Origin: Prorocentrum cordatum
Lineage: Eukaryota > Sar > Dinophyceae > Prorocentrales > Prorocentraceae
DNA length: 64,000 nt
Direction: 5' to 3'
Assembly: GCA_963575745.1 (NCBI GenBank)
Contig: CAUYUJ010019370.1
Coordinates: 509,703-573,702 of the forward strand
The position numbers and the translations under genes are program-made. Below the pieces are notes generated by a model, which made no database searches, was not told where the DNA came from, and saw only the letters and a program-made list of their open reading frames with translations. Positions 33,144 through 43,602 of the stretch are shown piece by piece (within the stretch, counting starts at the first letter, position 1; every line of letters starts with the position of its first letter).

Positions 33144-33955
33144 TCGATGTCTGTATGTATGCTAGGTGTGGTTCCTAAAATCATCGTTTTCGTTTTTGCA
33201 AAGGGATGGTCGATGGTATCCGTAACCAAATGGACTAGCAGTTCCTAGTTTCCCTTCCGCTCCCTCCTTTTCATCTCTCTCTCTCTCTGTCTCTCTCTCT
33301 TTCTCTCTCTCTATCTCTCTGTGCGTGCGTGCGTTTGTCTTTGTGAGTCTGAGTGAGGCTGAGTCTGAGTGCGAATGGTCCTGAGTATGAGTAACTTGGG
33401 GCACGGGTTAATTCATCTGAGTGTGAGTGATTCTGAGCGTAAGTAAGTCAGAGACTGGGTGTGAGTGGGCACCAGTTATGACTGGGTCAGAGTTTGAAGT
33501 ATGAGTGGGTTGGTGTTCGAAGTATTTCAATTGTGCTCTGACCTGGGTATGAGTGTGTGAGGAATGTGGCGGGAGGGAAGGCAGGAGGCGAAGGCATCAC
33601 AGGGATACCAAGAACCCCAGACTTAGGACATGGGAAGCACGTAGCCCCAAGCAACGTGTCATTGTATTCTGGCTCAAGCATCGGAGCACTCTTAAAGAAA
33701 CCTCGCGGCGTTCTGGCAACGCCTGGCAGCTCAGAGGCCGAGCTGCCCTCTCACCAGCCCAGCTTCCCGCTGCAATCCTCGCCACCGCGCCAGCGCAGCA
33801 GCGCAGCAGGAGGGAGGTTTAACTGAAGGCCCGCGCCAGCTCAGACATGGCGCCGAACTGGAGCGAGGTTTGACCGCCAATTCTTGTCCACAGCCTCGTT
33901 CTCCGCTTTCCTTTCTCCGTGCTCCTCCCCCTCCTCTCTCCCCTCTCCCCTCCTC
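33144..33955. other. no gene seen
   Basis: Includes a CT microsatellite (33,273-33,322) and GAGTGTGAGTG-type short repeats (33,345-33,500). Confidence 0.45.
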
Positions 33956-34400
33956 CTTCTTGAAGGCATCTCGGAGGGTTCTCTGAATCTTCTTGAGGGC
34001 CTCATGGGGGGCATTCGGGTCCGTGTTCAGGGCCTTCTTGGGAATATGTCATGGGCGTTGGGGGCATCTTGAGGGGCCTTTTGGGAGCCTATTGGGGGCC
34101 TCTTGGGGCTTCCTGGGGGCCTCTGTGGGTTTCTGTGGGGCCTTGCGAGGGAAAGGCGAAACAAAAGCCTTGGATAGGAAGGCGAAACACAAGTCTTGGA
34201 GAGGAAGGCACCCAAGACCACAAGGACCCTCTGCCGCGTTTGTGGCTCCCTCGTGTCCCGCCTTGGCCGTCTTGGGGCCCTCTTGGGCCGTGATGGGGCC
34301 CCTCCTTGGTTATCTTAGAGCACTCTTTGGGGCCCTGTGAGCCGTCTTTGGGCGATTGTGCTGCCCTGTTAAGCCGTCGTGAGCTCATGGAGCCCCAAAA
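33956..34400. repeat. CTTGGGGGCCT repeat cluster
   Basis: Units such as GGGGGCCTCTTGGGG, plus a duplicated GAAAGGCGAAACA(A/C)AAG(C/T)CTTGGA at 34,150-34,205. Confidence 0.75.
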
Positions 34401-34673
34401 AGGAGAACATACGTCAATCCTTCAAAGACTTCAAGATACATGCGTTTGACTTCTCTCGGCTTGATCGTATTGGTGCTCTGTTGGGCCGCCTCGGAGATCG
34501 GTGGGCCGTCTTTGGATTTGTAGCCGCTTCAGGGCGGCTGGGGGTTTTCTGAGGGTGCGTGCGGTGGGGGGTCGGCAGGCCTTAGAAACCTAACAGAACC
34601 CCTACCAGACAACTGACGAGCATTCTAACACGCCCCGTCGTGCCGACGGCACGGTGGCGGAGATCATTGCGCA

Positions 34674-35420
34674 ATGGCGTTGATTGTTCTTTGCGTCTTC
34701 ATGTGTTCGCTCAGGCTCGCTGGTGCAAAGACAGGTGGGAGCGTCATTCGCCGGGAAGCCTTGGCTGTTGACTTTCGGGGTGTCCTGAGCGGATCACCAC
34801 TCGAGGAGGCCGCCCCGCATCCTGTCTCGGTGGACGACGCGGGGAAATCCTTGACGGGGAAGTCAGATGACGTCGAGTTCTCCGTGACCAATCTGTCCAT
34901 GCCCGTGCCTGCCGGAAGCCCCGAGGACCCCGTGCCATCCTCGGCCAACCTCGACGAGGTCGGCCAGAGCAAGCGCATCACCCAGATCGGCATGGATGCG
35001 TTGCCTCCTGTATACACATATAAGTACCAGCACAACGGCATCTTACGATTTGGTGGGACAAAAACTCGGACCACGTTGCCTTTAAGTGTGACGGTATCGG
35101 GTAACGCCCCCAGAACTGTTGGCATGTGGGCAAAGACATCCCTTCGTAAAAGGCAACAGTTGTTTTCATCTGGCACTCCCAGACGGGGTCAGGCGTTTAA
35201 TTTGGTGATCGGTTCTCGTCATACGCACGTTTGGTCTCCGATGAAATTGGGATTCATGGGTTATGATGCAGACTACTGGCCGTCTCCTAGAGTTACAACC
35301 GTAGATGGGCGATGGCACCACTATGCCGTCTCATACGACGGCGCCACTATCCGGCTGTATGTTGATGGGAAGCCGTCCGGATCTAAGAAAATTGCCTTGA
35401 ATACTCAAGGTGGCAATCTG
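34674..35420 (+). CDS. secreted/luminal LamG-domain protein, 5' exon(s)
   Basis: ATG 34,674 opens with an apparent signal peptide (MALIVLCVFMCSLRLAGA). An acidic linker of about 90 residues follows, then a concanavalin-A-like LamG_3 fold: RTVGMWAKTS, QQLFSSG, DGRWHHYAVSYDGATIRLYV and DGKPSGSKKIALNTQGGNL. The W-HHYAVSYDG-x-x-RLYVDG string is the diagnostic strand pair of LamG_3. Such domains bind glycans or proteins at the cell surface or in the secretory pathway. The frame stays open to 35,648, but after 35,420 it is made of the CTTGGGGC repeat, so the exon should end near 35,410-35,420. The end of the LamG fold is therefore missing here. A GT donor (CAAG/GTGGC at 35,410) and a GA donor (35,420) are both possible. 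Confidence 0.65.
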
Positions 35421-36868
35421 AGGGGCTGCGCCCACTACCGCCAGTCCCCCTGGCGGAGCCAGCTCGGGAGTATCTTGGGAGCGTCTTGGAAGCTTTCGTG
35501 GGCCTTTCTTGGGCCATCCAGCAACATATTGGGGGCATCTTGGGGCCAGGGTGCCACCTTTGGGGCTCTCTTCAGCAATGTCGGGGCTAACTTGGGGCCT
35601 CTGGGGGGCGTCTCGGGGACTCGTGGACATCCGGCGTCCTGGGGCTGACTCAGGGCCATCTTGGGCCATGCTGGGCGATGCATGTTGGTGGCGTGAGGTC
35701 AGAAAGAGCGTCTTCTGAGTACGCTGAGGGGAAGTCAGAGAGGGCGGCTACGACCTCCCCCTTCAAAAGTTCACAGGGGTAGTGTTCGACCCCCCCCCGG
35801 CGCCGGCAACTGACGACGACGACGACCAGGATCACGCCGACGACGATGACGTTGACGACGACGACGACGACTTGCCACGACGACGACTTGGGCGACGATG
35901 GCGACGACATGTCCCGCCCGCTCTCCCGACCGATTCGTGCACAACGACGACGTGTCCCGCCCGCCCGACCGACTGACCGACTCGCCGACGACGACGACGG
36001 CGATTGCGATGGCGACGGCGAACAACGACGTGTCCCGCCCCGTCGACCAATTTTGCCGACGACGACGTCGACGACGACGTGGTTTGCCGTCGGCGAGAGG
36101 GGGGCTGTCGACCCCCCCCCCACGACTTTCGGATCGGGGGGGGTCTGGGGAGGTTCTCGCAGGGATGGGGGGTGGGGGAGGTGTTCTCGCAGGGGAGGGG
36201 GGTGCGGGTCCCGGTCTGGAAAGAAGAGGGGGGATTTGGGGAGGGGGTGGCGTTCCGGTTCCAGGCGAGGGGTCGGACTTTCGAGCAGCGTACGCAGAAA
36301 TTGCCCTCTCTGAGGCCACTTCGGGGCCATTTTGGGCAATCTTGAAGCTTTTGTGCGGCCTCTTGAGCATCACCTTGAAGCAACATGGGGAGATCTTGAA
36401 AAGGGCAACGCTGAAAGACACATATATTCCAATGGTTGCTCTCTAGGTGTCTTGGGGACTTCTTGATGTGCTCTTGGCGCCGTTGAGCCGGCTTGGGACC
36501 GCCCTGATACGGTCTTGGGCCATCGTGGGCTCGCGGGGCTCTCTTTGGGCCCTCATCCAGCGCTTCTGAAGGCCTCGTCGGAAATTATGAGGCCATCTAA
36601 AGCGGCCAGGGGGCTGTCCGCATCTATTCCCCTCCCCCGTCGCGGGCCCCTTCCATCACCCCCCTTGCACGTAGAAGAAAAGAGACAGGATTGGAGAGAC
36701 AAGGGGCAGGAAACAAGGGACAGGATGAGTAGAACAAATGGCAACAAGCACCGGCGGGACAGCTGATCGGCACTGGGTTTTACAGCCTTTTGCCCCCCAG
36801 GGTGGCCAGCGTGTAATTACCTTGCGGAGTCGAACCACCGAGCATATGTATGCCCTTTTGTTGGTGAG
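35421..36868. other. probable intron or intergenic repeat block
   Basis: CTTGGGGCC repeats (35,450-35,690 and 36,300-36,570) enclose a GAC/CGACGA microsatellite (35,810-36,080) and a G-rich stretch (36,110-36,270). No exon recognised. A pyrimidine-rich acceptor, TTTTGCCCCCCAG, lies at 36,788-36,800. Confidence 0.5.
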
Positions 36869-38170
36869 ATGAAGCAGGTGTTTGTCATTGGCGCGGCGTT
36901 GCCAAGCGCTTCCATTTACAACATCTACGCCGGGGCCCAGTCCATGGCTGAGGAGGCGTTGAACAAGGCAAAGAAGAGCCTTGCTCAGGCTCAGGCAGCG
37001 CGCGCGCAGTCCACTGCCGCACTCAAGGAAGCGCGGAAGTCGCTGGTCGCAATGGGCAAGCATCACAGGCTCATCGTTACCGCGCAGAGGAGGGCAGAGA
37101 CAGCCCACCAGCAAGCGAAGCTGGGAAAGAAAAAGTCGTCGGACGCGCTGAAAAGAGCTTCGACTGCATCCAAGGATGCTCACGAATCGTTAAACGAAGC
37201 GAAGAAAGCAGATGATCATGCAACGAAGTTGGAAGGCGTTGTACGCACGCAGGATCACACCCTGCACAGTCTCGGCCACACAATGAAAAGCCTCAATGCG
37301 ACCATGGCGCAGGTGGAGTCCATGCAGAAGGTGGACGAGGAGGTGCTAAAGGTCACGAACATGACAACCCGTCACCTCGAGATTAACATACATCAACACA
37401 ATAAGACACTTAATACCATCGAAGCGATGCAAGAGTTTGACCATCACTCGTACAAAGCGATCAACAGTACCATCGAGACAATTCAGCATTCGCTAGGCCT
37501 CGCGACGGAAATGGTAAGCCAGCATGGCAACGACATCGTGGATGCCAAAAAAAAACAGGAAGAATTATCGACCGAACTTGAGCAGGAGAAAAAAGAACTT
37601 GAGCAGGAGAAAAAAGAAGTTCGCCAGCAACAGGAGCAAATGAAATCCCAGCAGAAGGCGCTGCGGATTACAGTCATCAGTGCGCTCTCAGCCCTTTTGT
37701 TGTACCTGCTACCTGGCCTGCTAAAGAAGGCAGGAATGGCTGCTGCAGCTGAGCTCGTCGGGCGGCTGATGACTGCGTACATGGCGCGCTCAGAGTTCAC
37801 GATCACCGTTCAAAGATTTGACGGCATGACGCTTTTCGGCCCCAAGACGATGACAGGTGACACGCCTTTGGGTGAGGTCATTGCCCAGATGAAGCAGCCA
37901 CCAGCGGGACACCTCTGGAAGGTAGTGTCTGCGAATGTTGCCCTCGACCCCGAGACTCGCATGTACGAACTCGGCGAAGGACGCGCATTCGTTCTGACGG
38001 CCTCGCACGCGGAGCATGTCGCGTGCTCCCCTGCAATGGGCGCCCTGGCAGATGCAGGGTCAGCCGGACCCATCGCTGGCGCCAGCGGATGCGCTGGGGC
38101 TGGGGCTGCCGCCAACGACAGCGCGGCGCCCCCCGCCGAAGCGGCCAACGGAAGGCCGCCTGAGAGGTAG
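36869..38170 (+). CDS. coiled-coil protein with one membrane segment
   Basis: From ATG 36,869 the frame gives 433 residues ending at TAG 38,168. The frame is also open upstream of that ATG, so this may be an internal or 3' exon. Order: FVIGAALPSASIYNIYAGA (resembling the end of a LamG fold); a long Ala/Lys/Gln/Glu coiled coil including a duplicated ELEQEKKELEQEKKE; a hydrophobic segment (VISALSALLLYLLPGLL) at about residues 271-290; then a globular C-terminal part with FTITVQRFDGMTLFG and FVLTASH, and an Ala/Pro tail. The first residues fit the missing end of the LamG domain at 34.7-35.4 kb, so both could be exons of one gene: an extracellular LamG, then a coiled coil, a membrane anchor and a small internal domain. 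I could not find a splice pair that keeps the frame. Function unknown. Confidence 0.65.
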   Translation: MKQVFVIGAALPSASIYNIYAGAQSMAEEALNKAKKSLAQAQAARAQSTAALKEARKSLVAMGKHHRLIVTAQRRAETAHQQAKLGKKKSSDALKRASTASKDAHESLNEAKKADDHATKLEGVVRTQDHTLHSLGHTMKSLNATMAQVESMQKVDEEVLKVTNMTTRHLEINIHQHNKTLNTIEAMQEFDHHSYKAINSTIETIQHSLGLATEMVSQHGNDIVDAKKKQEELSTELEQEKKELEQEKKEVRQQQEQMKSQQKALRITVISALSALLLYLLPGLLKKAGMAAAAELVGRLMTAYMARSEFTITVQRFDGMTLFGPKTMTGDTPLGEVIAQMKQPPAGHLWKVVSANVALDPETRMYELGEGRAFVLTASHAEHVACSPAMGALADAGSAGPIAGASGCAGAGAAANDSAAPPAEAANGRPPER

Positions 38171-38399
38171 CGCCGCGCCGGCTGCGGCTGCGAACAACGC
38201 AGTATGCCATGATTCTTCGCCGTTGTGGAATGAGCATCCATGTTCCGTCATCGCGTTGTCCCACTCCCAGTTTGTGGCACGGGGTGGGGCCAGTGCACTT
38301 GTTCCAGAGACCTTGCGGCCTGCGCCGCCGATCCAAGCGCCGAAGACGCCTGCGGCGAACCACCGCCGCCCCCTGCTTTTGGTGGAAACGACTGCGTGG

Positions 38400-39115
38400 C
38401 CAAACGTTTGGCCGAGAGGGCCCTAGACGGTCCCAAGAGGCTCCGAAGACGCCCAAGCTGCCCTCAAGACGGCCGACGAGGACTCCAACACGCTCCAGGA
38501 CGGACTCAAGAGGCTCCGCAAGAGGGCCCAGGGAGACAAGATTCACTAATTTTCCGATGATTTTTGAAGGACTTAGGCGTTCTCGCTTTCCCCGCTTCCC
38601 AGCGCTCCCTCACGGCCTCGCTCGGAGGCCCTTCAGATCGCTCCAAGACGGGCCACGAGGCCCCGAAGAGGGCCCCAAGACGGCTCAGGAGGCTCCCCAG
38701 ACAAACCAACTGTGCCCCAAGGGCTCCCCAAGAGAGGGCCCAGAGGGGACCGCCAACCGATATTTCGAGGTCTCTGGCCCTAGAGGCCGCCTGTAGGCCC
38801 CCGGAGGCCACCAAGAGGCTTCCACGAAGCCCCGTGAGGCGCCCAAGAGGCCGCCAGGAAGCCCCAAGAGACCCTCAAGGGGCTCCAGGGAACGCCCAAG
38901 AGGCCCCCCAATACACTCCAAGAAATCATGTCCCCAGAAAACCTTCCGGGGACATGGTTCATCATGGGCCCGAGAGTTCCCGGAGGCCCCCAAGGGGCCC
39001 CTAGGGAACACCCAAGAGACCCCCCAACACACCCCAACAAACCATGTCCCCAGAAAGCCTTCGGGGACATGGTTCATCATGGGCCCGCGGGTCTCCGGAG
39101 GCTTCGAAGTACCAT
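38400..39115. repeat. CCCCAAGAGGC repeat field with hairpin duplication
   Basis: CCAAGAGGC/CCCAAGACGGC units. At 38,925-38,985 and 39,040-39,095 the same module occurs twice: ATGTCCCCAGAAA, CCTTC, GGGGACATGGTTCATCATGG, GCCCG. Each holds a CATGTCCCC/GGGGACATG hairpin. Confidence 0.8.
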
Positions 39116-39219
39116 CATGCTACAGGAGAGCTGTCTGGGAAGGTGATTGGAAACATGACTGATCGCCTTCTCGCGGCCCTCCGCAGATCGTTTCGCACAA
39201 AGTTGCCCCGAGTGCCATC

Positions 39220-39267
39220 TTGAAGCGACGACGACGACGAAACGACGAAGACGACGACGACGACATT

Positions 39268-39312
<45 letters not shown>
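39220..39312. repeat. (GAC)n microsatellite
   Basis: CGACGA tract, followed directly by CCAAGA-type repeats. Confidence 0.95.
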
Positions 39313-39313
<1 letters not shown>

Positions 39314-39505
39314 CACGCCCCAACAGGCTCCCCAAGACGCCCCCAAACCCATGCTCCCAGAAGCCTTTTGGGAGCCCGATTCACACGGCCTCCGCCCCCC
39401 TACACAACCATTTTCCTCGAAGGCATTTCGGAAAGCAGATTGGCAAGCGTGTACTGTGGTCAACTATTTCAATGGAGCAGTGAATTCGTCAAGGCCTGGG
39501 GCCTG

Positions 39506-39546
39506 CTAGAACCTGAGCGCGCGCGAAGCGCGCGCGATGGTTCTAG
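39506..39546. repeat. CTAGAACC palindrome, copy 2
   Basis: CTAGAACC at 39,506 and GGTTCTAG ending 39,546 flank GCGCGCGC-GAA-GCGCGCGCG. A (TA)n tract starts immediately after. Confidence 0.85.
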
Positions 39547-39809
39547 TATTATATATATATATACACATCTAAATATGCGTATATATATGTATGTGTGAAA
39601 TTGTTATATATATATATATCGGAGGTAAGTGGAACGGAGAGCCTCCCTACCGGGAAATCGGTTTCGGTTTCGTGTTCGTGCGTGCCGTGCGTGCGGGCGA
39701 GGCGAAGCTGCGTGCCGTGCGTGCGTGCGTGCGGACCAAAGTCTCCCTTCCGGCAACCGGTGCCGCGCGGTGTCCCGCCGGTGTCCCGCCGGTGTCCCGT
39801 CGGTGTCCC

Positions 39810-39878
<69 letters not shown>

Positions 39879-40123
39879 GATGATGGTGTACACGATGGTG
39901 ATGATGATGATGGCCATGGTGGTGATGATGATGGTGTCCCGATGACGATGATGATGATGACGATGATGCTGATGATCATGATGATGTTGGTGATGATGAT
40001 ATGATGTTGATAATGAAGATGATGAAGCTAATGATGATGATGGTGGTGTGTCGGCGATGATGATGATGAAGTTGATGATGATGATGATGTTGATGATGAT
40101 GATGGTGATGATGATGGTGTCCC

Positions 40124-40166
<43 letters not shown>

Positions 40167-40327
40167 GTGTTGATGATGATGCTAATGATGACGATGATGG
40201 TGTCCCCATGCTGATGATGATGATGATGGTGATGATGAGAATGATGATGAGGTGGTGCTGATGATTTTGATGGTGGTGGCCCGATGATGATGATGCTGAT
40301 GTTGATGATAATGATGGTGTCCCGACG

Positions 40328-40359
<32 letters not shown>

Positions 40360-40772
40360 GTTGATGTCGACGGTGATGATGGTGTCCCGATGATGATGAT
40401 GATGTTGATGATGATGATGTTGCTGATGATGGTGATGGTGTCCCGATGATGATGATGTTGATGATGTTGTTCATGATGATGATATGATGATGATGATGGT
40501 GGTGTGCCGATCATGATGGTGATGACTATGCCCCGATGATGATGATGATGTTGATGATGATGATGATGACGATGATGGTGTGCCGATGATGGTGATTATG
40601 GTGATGCTGATGATGATGATGGCCATGGTGGTGATGATGATGGTGTCCCGAAAATGATGATGTTGATGCTGCTGATGTTGATGGGGATGATGGTGTCCCG
40701 ATGATGATGCTGATGGTTTCAATTTTGTTGATGATGACGGTGGTGATGTGATGAGATGATGATGATGATGCA

Positions 40773-40807
<35 letters not shown>

Positions 40808-43136
40808 CGATGATGATGAAAGGGGTCCCGATGATGATGATTATGATGATGATGATGGTGATGATGATCATGATGATGATGCGATGATGCTGTTGTTGAT
40901 GATGGTGATGGTGCTGATGATGATGGTTTCCCGATTATGATGAGGCTGATGATGATGATGATGCCTATGATGGTGTTTGATGGTGATGATGTTGCTGAGG
41001 ATGATGATGGTGATGTGATGATGATTCTGATGATGGTGGTCCGTCCGATGATGATGATGATGATGATGATGCTGATATTGATGATAATGATGGTTTCCGG
41101 GTGATAATGATGATGGTGACGATGATGGTAACGATGATGATGGTGTCCCGATGATGATGATGATGATGTTGATGATGTTGATGTTTCTGATGATGATGAT
41201 GTCCCGATGATGATGATGATGCTGACGATGCTGTTCATGATGAAGATCGTGAGAGGGTGATGATGATGATGGTGGCCCGATGATGATGATGTTGATGATA
41301 ATGGTGACGATGGTGGTGTCCCGATGACGATGATATGATGATGGTGTTGATAATGATGGTGATGAGGTGATGATGATGGTGTCCCGATATGATGATGATG
41401 TTGATAACGGTGATGACGGTGATATCGATGATGATGATGACGTTGATGGTGAAATCGATTGTGATACCGATAGTGATATCGATAGTGAAACCGAGTGTGA
41501 GCTATATTGTGAGATCGATAGTGAGATAGATTGTGAGATCAATAGTCATATCGATTGTGAGATCGATCGAATGAAATAGATCGAGTGATATCGATTGTGA
41601 GATCGATCGAGCGAGATCGATCGAGCGGCACCGATAGTGAGAATAAGATAGATAGCGGGACCGATCGAGTGAGACGTTGGTTCCTCGCTCCCCCAAACCT
41701 CTTTATGCCGTGCGTGCGTGTGGGCGAGGCGAAGCTGCGTGGGCGGGCGAGAGGAAATCCTCCTGTGGCTGGGCCGTGGCAATACCAAATGTTGCTCCTC
41801 CGGCGGCCGGTGCCGCGCGGTGTCCCGCCGGTGTCCCGCGCTGGTGTTCCGAAGTACTCCTGTGGCTGGGCCGCGGCCAGACCAAATGCCGCGCGGTGGC
41901 TCGCCAGTGTCCCGCTGTGACCCGTGGTGTCCCGTGGTGTCCCGTTGAGTGAGATCGATCGTGAGATCGATAGTGAGATCGATATTGAGATCGATGTGGT
42001 GTTCCGTGGTGTCCCGTAGTGTCCCGTGGTGTCCCGTTGAGTGAGATCGATAGTGAGATCGATGCTGAGATCGATGTGGTGCCCCGAGGTGTCCCGTAGT
42101 GTCCCGTGGTGACCCGTTGAGTGAGATCGATAGAGAGATCGATAGTGAGATCGACAGGTGTCCCGAGGTGCCCCGTGGTGTCCCGTTGAGTGAGATCGAT
42201 AGTGAGATCGATAGTGAGATCGATGTGGTGTCCCGATGTGCCCCGTGGTGTCCTATGGTGTCCCGCTGAGTGAGATCGATAGTGAGATCGATAGTGAGAC
42301 CGATAGTGCGATCGAGAGGTGTCCCGCGGTGCCACGGGACACTTGTCGATCTCACTATCGATCTCATTATCGATCTCACTCAGCGGGACACCATAGGACA
42401 CCACGGGGCACCACGGGACACGTCTCGATTTCACTATCGGTTTCATTATCGATCTTACTATCGATCTCACTCAACGGGACACCACGGGACACCTCGGGGC
42501 ACCACATCGATCTCACTTTCGATCTCACTCAACGGGACACCACGGGACACCTGTCGATCTCGCTATCGGTCTCTCTATCGATCTTACTCAACGGGACACC
42601 ACGGGACACTTCGGGGCACCACATCGATCTCAGTATCGATCTCATTATCGATCTCACTCAATGGGACACCACGGGACACCTTCGGGCACCACACCGATCT
42701 CAGTATCGATCTCACTATCGATCTCACGATCGATCTCACCCAACGGGACACCACGGGACACCACGGGTCACAGCGGGACACCGGCGGGACACCGCGGGTG
42801 TCCCGCTGTGTCCCAGCCGCGGCCCAGCCACAGGAGGATTTCGGGACACCTGCCGGACACCGCGCGGCACCTGCCGCCGGAGGAGTTACATTTGGTCCGG
42901 CCGCGGCCCAGCCACAGGAGGATTTCCTCTTGCCCGCCCACGCAGCTTCGTCTCGCCCGCACGCACGCACCGCACGCACGACACGAACCCGAAACCAAAA
43001 ATCGATTTTCCGGCAGGGGGGGTCTCCGTTTTACGTCGGATTCCCCCCCGTTTTCCGATACATATGTTTTTATATATATATATATATAATTCATTTTTTA
43101 TGTATATATATACACATACATATATATATATATATG
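39547..43136. repeat. composite satellite block bounded by TA tracts
   Basis: The block begins in (TA)n (39,547-39,620), then a repeat head (39,621-39,807: GGAACGGAGA, AAATCGGTTTCGGTTTCGTG, GGCGAGGCGAAGCTGCGTG, GTGTCCCGCCG). About 1.6 kb of GAT satellite punctuated by GTGTCCCGATGATG follows (39,808-41,430), then 12-mer satellite, then a second head (41,660-41,950). After that come GTGTCCCGTG/12-mer units that invert at about 42,338, an inverted head (42,770-43,060), and (TA)n (43,068-43,135). No gene is present; long Asp/Met/Ser/His/Arg frames are artefacts. Confidence 0.85.
41660..43010. repeat. large inverted repeat, about 1.3 kb
   Basis: The left arm (about 41,700-42,330) reads head, then GTGTCCCG units, then GTGAGATCGATA units. 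The right arm (about 42,345-42,985) reads the same in reverse complement. The axis is the small palindrome GTGTCCCG-CGGTGCCA-CGGGACAC (42,320-42,343). Arms match imperfectly, with small indels. Confidence 0.8.
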
Positions 43137-43598
43137 GACAGTTTTAACAACGTGATGCAGAGCCCTGGGGGAGAGTGCCGCACGTTCGTTATGTCAGGTC
43201 TTGCCTTCGGTTCTCCGCTGACATATGTGCTCAAGTGCATTGAGGAAGGTTGCTCGATGAGCTTCAGCGAGTGGCTCACAACCGAAGCAGTCCGCTCCGC
43301 CACCACGAGCCTGGCGGTCTGGGCGGCGAAGCCCGAGTGTCCGCCGTGCACCTGCAAGCCATCGCTGGTGTGTGGCAGTGGGTCGGAGCCTCAGAGGCTG
43401 GACTGCCCACACCAGGTGGGGACCTGGCCGCTGTCGGCCGTCGTGCTGGCCGCGGTGCTGGGCCTGGCCGCTGGCGCGTTGCTGGGCTTTTGGTTCACTC
43501 CACCTGCTCCGACGCGGGCTCTGACGACGACCGACCAGTTCGAGGTGGAGGCCCGTGCCCAGGCTGCTCTGGTTCGCGGGCGGCTGCAGGTCCAGTGA
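43134..43598 (+). CDS. ORF1: small transmembrane protein of the DIRS-like element
   Basis: 154 residues. The first ATG (43,134-43,136) uses an A from the flanking TA tract, so the element's own start may be Met 8 (43,155); both lie in or at repeat A1. A Cys-rich patch (PECPPCTCKPSLVCGSGSEP) is followed by a clear membrane segment (WPLSAVVLAAVLGLAAGALL, then GFWF) and a short polar tail. It ends 4 bp before the gag ATG. No homology was recognised. A membrane protein encoded first is unusual for this class, and an anchor for the gag particle or a spurious upstream ORF are both possible. Confidence 0.55.
   Translation: MDSFNNVMQSPGGECRTFVMSGLAFGSPLTYVLKCIEEGCSMSFSEWLTTEAVRSATTSLAVWAAKPECPPCTCKPSLVCGSGSEPQRLDCPHQVGTWPLSAVVLAAVLGLAAGALLGFWFTPPAPTRALTTTDQFEVEARAQAALVRGRLQVQ
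43137..43239 (+). repeat. split direct repeat A1
   Basis: Identical to A2 at 49,726-49,828; the identity extends 2 bp left (TG) on both copies. It is followed by TTGAGG here but by CCCACC at A2. Confidence 0.95.
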
Positions 43599-43602
43599 GG
43601 CC

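Noticed and set aside
33660-33675. Relic dinoflagellate spliced leader (ATTCTGGCTCAAG)
   Set aside because: Only about 12 of the last 14 bases match and the upstream half of the leader does not; too short to claim.
36826-36846. tRNA on the minus strand (GGTTCGACTCC T-arm-like motif)
   Set aside because: The T-stem pairs poorly, and no acceptor, anticodon or D-arm could be folded around it.
39591-41579. Long Asp/Met/Ile/His frames in the GAT satellite
   Set aside because: Satellite-derived; no non-repeat protein segment inside.
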